The notes beneath the pieces were generated by a model. It worked only from the letters and a program-made list of their open reading frames with translations, had not been told where the DNA came from and searched no databases. DNA of 64,000 nt from Turritopsis dohrnii (taxonomy: Eukaryota > Cnidaria > Hydrozoa > Anthoathecata > Oceaniidae): NCBI GenBank assembly GCA_027922465.2, contig BQMF02000501.1:124001-188000 (forward strand). The letters are read 5' to 3'. The translations under genes and the position numbers were made by a program. Below are positions 12,301 through 21,300 of the stretch, piece by piece; the first letter of the stretch is position 1; each line of letters starts with the position of its first letter.

Positions 12301-15300
12301 TTTGAAAACTTCGTTGCAGTACAAAGCTGAAGATATGGTGGTGAAAGGACCTGGCAAGTTTCAACTTTCATTCACTCCCAGCGATGGCTCTCCTCCACAA
12401 ACAGTTGACGTATTTGACTTCAAAGGTAAGATTTATGTAAACTCTCCATGAAGCGGCTTCATTTTTTTTTTCTCAAATCGCATGGTTGCGTAAGTTATTA
12501 TGAAGATGGTTACTTGTTTTCTTGTATGATGATTAAATGACACTATTTAAGAGAAAAATAACAAAACGGAGGAAAAGTCTGTTAAGTACTCGAATTGTTC
12601 CAAAGAATCGGTTGTGGTCTGTCCATGTAATTCAAGTTTTTAGTAGTAGAATGAATAAATTCACACTCATTTTTAGTATGACAGGCCTGGTCGTAAGAGG
12701 CGTGCGATCGCACGTGCACGCCTCCACACACACCAAGATTAATTTAGGCATGTGGCAATCGCACGCCTGGCTTGTAATTACAAGTGTAATAACAAAATGT
12801 TTATTTAAAAGTCAACAAAAATCTGTCCCAAAATGTTGAAAGTTTTGCTTCGGAAATTGTTCATGTGTTACGATTAAATTTTACAATAACGGAACGAAAC
12901 TGTGCTACCATTTCAGAAGTGAGGTCTCTGATCGCTTTGGAATACGGTAGTGGTTTTGAATTAAAAATCAGTGCTCAAAAATTTTCTTCGTTTGGTAGTA
13001 GAAAACAAGTCTACTCAACGAAATCCGCTGAGGAATGAAGAAGGAGCTTCATGCACGCGATTTTATTATGTATTATGTAGTTTTCTCTTTCTTTTTAACG
13101 TTCTTTTAAGTTACAAAAGTATGCGCAAGGTTGCAGTTTCGAAAAAATAATCTTTTATTTAAAAAAATAGCCAGCCGCCAGGTGGTGACGAGTTAATGGA
13201 ACGGAAACGTCTTTAATTTAATTAAAAAACAATTTGAACTTCAAACCAAAACGATGGAGAGTAATACAAATATTTTTTATTTTCAGGTTGGTTTTATTTT
13301 TCCTCTTTATTAATTTTTGAATAAATTTTATTTACCGTTCCGAATCTTTGAAAACAATGTTTTGTTTCATTAATTCATTCTTCGTGAAAATCTCATTATT
13401 TTTACATATGACACATTTCAAATTTGACTGATTATCATACAGAATGAAGATCGTTGATCTTAACTGGAAAAAATTGATCGCACGTCTGTCAAAAATTTAC
13501 ACGAGCGCACGCCATAACTGATATCGTCAATTAAGGCGTGCGATGACCACACGTCTGCTAATTTTCTTACGACCAGGCCTGTATGGCTTGTTTTATTCCT
13601 TTATCTTCAGGCCATATTTTAGATATTGAAGCATCAGTATCTGGCACATCAGATACTGACTGGCATGTCCATATATCAGATCATATATTATATGCATGAT
13701 TCAAGTGTGGGAAATATTTCGTTTTGATCCCACCATTTTTACTCTAAAATACGGCCTGATCATATTGATTTGCAATTGTTTTACAGTCCAATTTTTACTG
13801 CTTCTTCCTCTTCAGGTACTGGCGGTTGTGTGATGGGCATGTATAACACAGATGAATCCATTCGAGATTTTGCACACAGTTCTTTCAACTACGCAATCAG
13901 CAAGAAATGGCCCTTGTACATGAGTACGAAAAATACTATATTAAAACGTTATGATGGACGTTTCAAAGATATTTTTGAAGAAATTTACCAAGAGTAAGTG
14001 CATTTGTATTGTTTGCAAATTTTATTGAGATTTCATTAGTGAAAACCCTTTTGAGGAAACATTAAAAAACGTAAGTTTTGTATGAAAAGCATCTTATTAT
14101 AACAGAACTTGTAAAGTGTATATTACCAATAAGACAAGGGATTTTTTAAATGAGATGACGTGCAAATCAGTTCCTATTCATTCAATTTGACGTCAAATAC
14201 GAAGCAGTCACAAGATCTTCTGCTGAAACGCTAATTTTAGAAAAAAACACCTACAATCCTAAAAACTTACGAAAAAGAAGTTAAAAGACGCTAAAAACAT
14301 ACTAAAAGGGACGCGCATACATCGAATCTACCATCTGAAGAAATTTCACTTCACTGTGATTACTTCTGGTCAACAACAAACGAGTAAAGCCAAGAAAATC
14401 TTCGTTTTCAAGTCAAACGACCGTTGAAGACAATGGAAAGTGAAGGAGAAAGCGTGTTAGATGTAGAAGACGGGGAAAGATGCACTGTCAAGCATTGTAA
14501 AGATGACAGTGGACAGCACACACTCATTTATTTGTTTGTAAAAGACGTGTGCATTATCGGTGTACAAAGCTCCCTTTGTACCAGCTGGCGTGTTTTATCA
14601 CCAGGAAAGGCCGCAGATATTCATGTGCGACCTGTGTGGAGATACCGAATGATATTACAAACCTCATGTCAGCGTACGACCCAGATCAGTCGTTTGAAGT
14701 AGAAGAATTAGCGCAGGCGCTGAAGGATATTTCTTTAGAAAACAGAAAAACGAAGAGTATCAATGAGTCTTTACGAGACGATCATAAAATGTACAGCGAC
14801 TTGTTGCAAGATGAGCTTATAGCCGTAAAAAGGTACAAGCAAACTATCAGAAATCTGAAGAGCCAAATTAACAAGTGCGGCGAACGCATAAGTGAACACG
14901 AAGAACACGAGTTAAACTTAAAGAAGGAGATCACTGCCTTAAAGAACAGTCTGAACGAAAAAGGAAAACTGGATGACAGCAACCAAATACTGGATAGCCT
15001 TGACAGAAAGTTCAAGGAATTTGAGGCAGCATTTCTATCAACTCTCGAGGAAAACAACCGTCAAATAGAGAAGAAGCTAAACGCGTCTGCTGGAACAACA
15101 CCATTGTATGCTGACGCTGTTGGTGGCCTTACGAAACAGGGAGGAGATGATGATTGTCAGGGTCATATGGGTACTTCTGAAGCTCCCAAACAGGTATCTG
15201 GGCTCAGAAAAATCATCTTCGAAGCACGAAACGAGGAGCTGGAAGAAAAAAGAGAACGTAAATCTAGAGCCTGCAATCTGATTATACATGGAGTTATTGA

Positions 15301-18300
15301 GCAAGAAAAGGAACGTCAGCCTTCAAAAGCAGTTGACATGGAATTCGTTGTCAATTTTCGAAATGTGATAGGTTCGTCAGCTACCATCAAGACTGCTTTC
15401 AGACTTGGAAAGAAGGTGGAAGGTAAAATCAGGCCACTAAAAGTTGTTGTTAACACTGAAAATTCTAAAAATGAGATTCTGGATAATCTGTCAAAATTGA
15501 AGGGATTAGAAATTTACAAGGGAATAAGCGTAACTGATGACTATACCATCACCGAACGGGAACAGATAAAGAATTGCGTAATAAAAGCCAAAGAATTGAA
15601 CGAAAACGAGCCTGCCGAATCTCGTTTCGAATGGAAAGTAAGGGGTACTCCAAAAAACGGACTACAGGTCAAGAAGTTCAGAAAGAGAAATCAATCACTC
15701 TCCGAACAATAAGTATAAAAACCGACACGCAAGAAAACAATAAGATGATTACAACAATGGACGCGAAAGATACTCAAAATAAAACGAACACAAAATTAAC
15801 AAAAAAATCGAAAAATCCAAACAAAGAAACAGTAAAAAAGAACAACCAATTCAATTTAACTACGAAAAGTACTGAAGCTGAGGAAACTATCAACGACCCA
15901 AAGCTTACCGTATTGTATACTAATGCAGATCAGTTTACCACCACAAAAAAAACAGAGCTACAAGCGATTATTACCGACAAGAGGCCAGACATTATTGCCA
16001 TATGCGAAATTAAGCCAAAGAATGCTAAAGAAAGAACTGAACTCGATTACAAATTACAGGGCTATAGTCTCCATTCAACAAATCTGTTGTCTGAAATCGG
16101 GAGGGGAATTGCAATTTACGTTCATTCGTCCCTAGAGCATCTCGTGGAAAAAATTAAAATTGAAAATAGTTTCAACGAAGCATGTCTCCTAAAAATTCGA
16201 CTCCGAGACCACGATCTACTGCTATTTGGTTACATATATCGCAGTCCGACTAAAACTGACAAATCCCAGATGAACAACGAAAAACTGAATGAACTTCTGT
16301 CCGTACTGTGTAGTAGCAGATATAGTCATATATGTCTAGTAGGTGACTTTAATTTCAAAGAAATAGACTGGAAAACATGGTCAACACCGCAAGACCATGA
16401 TAGCAAGGAATTTCGTTTTCTTGAAGCTCTACAGAATTGCTATCTCTTCCAACATGTAACAGAACCTACAGGAGCTCGTGGTACTGATGAACCGTCTCTC
16501 CTGGATCTTATCCTCACCAACGAAGAAATGCAAGTTAGCGACGTTGAGTACACTGCACCAGTGGGAATGAGCGATCATAGTGTAATATGTTTCAAATATA
16601 ATTTCTATATTAACTGCACAAATCGACAAGAAAGTTTCGCTTACAAGAAAGCTGATTTTGAGGCGATGCGTGAGTACTTGACAAAACTTAACTGGCTTGA
16701 TAATTTTCTAAAAGAAAGTGAAACGTTGTCAGTCGAGGATCACTGGCTTACTATAAAGGAAACAATATTGCGACTACGCAATAGATTTGTACCAAAGACA
16801 AGTCAACAAGGTTGGAGAAAGAAGGGTAGAATTCCTCTCAGTGATAACTTGTGTATTGCCATACGAAACAAACACTCCACACACCGGTGATGGATCTTGA
16901 GAAAAAACAGAACTGATGGAGATCAAGCAAGAAAAGAATTTAAGCAAGCAAGGAAAAAGGTAAAACGATTACTGCGCAAGGCTAAGCGTCAGTTTGAAAA
17001 AAATACCGCATCTAAAGTAAAAAATAATCCGAAGATGTTTTGGAATCATGTAAGACAATAGCTGAAGTCCAAATCTGGAATTGCGCCATTGCTCGAAAAC
17101 CCTGACGACAAGTCTTCTACTAGATTTGGCGATGAAGAGAAAGCTGATATCCTGCAAAATCAATATTCGTCAGTATTTACCAATGAGCCGTGCGGAGATG
17201 TTTCAGTCCTAGAAAGACGGACACCAGTTATACTTACTGATCTTCAAGTGACAAAGGCCATGGTCGAAAAGGAAATCGAAACATTGAACGTGAATAAGTC
17301 CATGGGACCAGATGAAATCCACCCTTGTATGCTGAAAGAATTGAAGGCTTTCCTAGCTGAACCGTTAACTGTACTATTTAACAAAACAATCAACCATGAA
17401 TGTATTCCAAACGACTGGAAGAAAGCTAATATTTCTGCTATCTACAAAAAAGGGCCACGGAACTTAGCCGAAAACTATCGACCAATCAGTCTCACGTCTG
17501 TTGTATGCAAGCTCATGGAATCGCTCGTTAAACAGTCATTGATGTCATTTTATAAATCACAGAACCTATTCTCATCAAAACAGTTTGGATTTATAAGTGG
17601 AAGGTCTACCGCTACACAGCTGCTGTATTACTTGAATAAGTGCGTTGAAACGATTGTCTCGGGAGGAGTCGTTGATGCCATCTACTTCGACTTCGCCAAA
17701 GCATTTGACACTGTACCACACAGGAGATTGCTGAGTTAGCTTGAATCTTATGGGATTGAAGGTAAGATACTTGGTTGGATAAAATCTTTTCTAGAAAATC
17801 GTGAGCAAGTTGTTACAGTAAACGGCCAAAAATCATACCCAACGAAAGTAATTAGTGGCATACCTCAAGGAAGCGTATTGGGCCCCATTCTTTTTGTCGT
17901 GTACATCAATGACTTACCAGAATCAGCATTGTCAGATATTTTACTCTTCGCCGATGACACCAAACTCTATAGACCCGTAAGAAACAAAGGGGACGCTATG
18001 GCGTTACAGAACGATATAGACAAACTACAAGACTGGTCAGAAAAGTGGTTGTTAAAATTCAATGCGAGCAAATGTCACTTTCTTACACTTGGTAAATTTG
18101 ATAACATCAAGTACACCCAAAGGTATGAATTAAACGGTGAGGAGTTAGAGCACGTCTTTGAAGAAAAGGATCTTGGAGTGACGATCGATTCTAACCTGAA
18201 ATTTTTGGACCACATGAATATGAAAGTTAACAAAGCAAACACAATGGTTGGTCTCACCCGGAGAAGTTTCGACTATCTCGATGGTCCCTTGCTTTGTCAA

Positions 18301-21300
18301 CTGTTTACCGTCCTGGTTAGACCCCATCTGGAGTATTGCCAAGTCGTGTGGGCGTCTCATCTCCAAAAAGACATCAATGCCATCGAAGGCGTGCAACGGA
18401 GAGCTACTAAGCTAGTTGATGGATTAAAGCACCTCAGCTACCCAGAAAGACTTAGAAAACTCAACTTACCGACACTAGTTTTCAGGCGACGTAGAGGGGA
18501 TATGATTGAATTTTACAAGCATTTTCATGTGTACGATAAATCCACCTTACCATCCACCTTCAAATCGAGAATGAAAGCCAGCAGGATGCACGATTTCCAA
18601 CTCGAACGGATCTTCGCAAAAGACGGACTAAGGGGTTTACAGCAAAATTCGTTTTACTACCGAGCGTGCAAATTTGGAACAATTTGCCAAAAGAAGTGGT
18701 GAATGCTGAAACCAGCAACTGCTTCAAAAATCGACTCGACAAACACTGGAATGATCATCCGCTCAAGTTTGATCATCTTACAAACTAGATCGATTCGTAG
18801 GAGGCTTTTACGGCCTGAGAATTTGTATTTCTTAAATAATAATAATAATAACTTTCTCATCAGATGGACATGATACTTTGAGGAATCCTTGTCTAGAAAA
18901 TATAGGGAAAAAGTGTTGTTTGAATTTTGTGGGGTTTTCAGTTTTCAACTTTACTTTAAGAGCAGGAATAAGCAAAAAGAAAGAGAAAGACGAAGTGAAA
19001 GAAAATAACAAAAAAAAAAATCTAAACATCAAAAAAACCAAAACAGTACAAACATGGATGATGAAATGCTGAATTCTTCCATCTTGGTTTATAACCTGTG
19101 ATTATGTTATAAGTATTAAATTGCTCGTCTTCACTTTTGGTATTCTCAGGGTAAAATAGGTAATGGTTGTTTATGAGATTTGTAATGGTTGTTTATAAGA
19201 TAGGTAATGGTTGTTTATAAGATACGTATTGGTTGTTTATAAGATAGGTAATGGTTGTTTATAAGATACGTATTGGTTGTTTATAAGATACGTAATGGTT
19301 GTTTATAAGATAGGTAATGGTTGTTTATAAGATACGTATTGGTTGTTTATACTTTTTATTATATTAAGATGTATAACTAGATGTATGAAGACAGTAAAGG
19401 TTTAATACAGTGTATGAATTAACAGCTTGCACTTCGCAAAATGCGTTATTCTAAATAAGTTATTCCAAGTAAACTTTTTCCCTGAGAAACAACAAAAACA
19501 GGATTCGTACAGTCATGGAAAGTCAGGGGGAAATAGGGTTTTTGGCAAATGTCAGGGCAAATCAGGGAAGATGTATAATGAAACATTTTTCCGTAATTAT
19601 ATAGACATTACAAGGCACAGTTCGATGAACTTGGAATCTGGTACGAACATCGCTTGATTGACGACATGGTTGCACAGTGCTTGAAATCTGCTGGTCAGTT
19701 TGTTTGGGCATGTAAGAATTACGATGGAGACGTGCAGTCCGACACAGTAGCACAAGGTTTGTTTACCATTATTTCTCATCTTTCAAGATGCTGTAATTAA
19801 GTTACCATTAATTAGTCATGTGTAATGTTCGCACCAGAACTCGTGTCTTAATACTATTGAAACAAACAATATAAGCTTACTCTAAAATCAAGAAAACTCA
19901 AAGCGAAAAATTTTGCTGTGCTGACTTGTGAGAGTATCATAACCTAATTTCAATTCAAGGCTATGGTTCACTTGGCCTGATGACGAGTGTGTTGGTATGT
20001 CCAGATGGCAAGACGATTGAAGCAGAGGCTGCCCATGGAACTGTAACGCGCCATTACAGAGAACATCAAAAAGGCAATCCAACAAGTACCAACCCGATCG
20101 CCAGCATCTATGCTTGGACACAAGGATTGTTACATCGAGCAAAACTTGATGGAAACAATGACCTGAAAATGTGAGTGGCAAAGCAATCCTTTTGTGATGA
20201 TAGTGTTATAATTTTGCATATTTTTAACAACTTTAGCATTCTCCATGTAACTCTTGAGTTAAAGATAGCGAATTGTTATAGTAGAGCTGAAGGTTCACTA
20301 TGCTGATGTCAGTAGAAATGGAGCAATTGGGAAGTGGTTTAGGAACAAGCAGCTGCTTATTATTAACAAAGCGCTCTAACAAAGTAAAAAATGATTGGCT
20401 CTCTTGTGGTGACAGCTTTTTCCTCGACCTTATGATAGTTCATTATTTTTAATGTGTTGTCCATTAACTCACTGCTTATCTTACAAGAAATTTTAAATTT
20501 CAGGAATTTTAGGTCCACAGATCTGTAATGATTTATTTGATGCTTGTGTGTTTTAGTTTTATTTATGAAGATTTCAGCCTCAGGTTGCTTGTGGAAGATT
20601 TCTTTAAACAATAGCATGGTTTAGATTGAACCTGGAGAAGAAAAGGAAATTTTCAAATGTCAAGGAAAACCTGGAAAAGTTTCTGAAAAGTTCCTTTGGT
20701 CAAACAAAAATATATCAGATTATATTTCATTTATGAAGTAAAACTTAAGTCCTTTACTAGTAAGGGATATCCAACCTCATATGTCCAACCATTCTAGAAA
20801 AATTATTTGCTCTTATTTTAGTAAACAGAGATAATATGACTAACAAAAAAGTCATTTCTTTATGTTTTATTTTTGTATGAGACGAATACGGCATATATAA
20901 CTGGATGTTGCTGTTATCTTAGACAGGAAGAATAAATCAATTTTGACATCGTCATAGGAAATAGTCGACTGAGTGTGAATCAAGAAAGATGTGTGCTTTT
21001 TAGAATAAGTCGGAAAAATATTCTTCAAATCCGCTCTGAACCCTAAATAGGTTTGTTGTCTTGTCAGCAACGTGTTCAATGTGCGGAGCAGTAGCACGTT
21101 TACCATCTCGAACAAACAACCATTTACAATATTTTTAAACTAGTGAAATTATGATAGCATGCTTTCTAAACCTGACACACCTGTCCTGTTGATGTAAGAT
21201 TTGTTTTTATATTCATGTATTTAGTTTCTGCGAAGCTTTGGAGAAAGCTTGTGTCGACACCGTGGAAGCTGGTCAGATGACCAAAGATCTGGCTGGTTGT

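Larger units (their letters stand above)
14150..18852 (+). mobile_element. CR1/Jockey-group LINE, nearly full length, in IDH2 intron 6
   Basis: ORF1 (14433-15712) and ORF2 (15745-18702) are followed by a short 3' UTR and an (AAT)n tail at 18836-18852. It is inserted in sense with IDH2. The 5' end is approximate because no target duplication was recognised. It is inactive: ORF1 has a frameshift, and ORF2 has three in-frame stops and a C-terminal frameshift. Confidence 0.85.

Noticed and set aside
14782..15304. Minus-strand open frames opposite the LINE ORF1
   Set aside because: They are antisense shadows of the ORF1 reading frame and contain no independent motifs.
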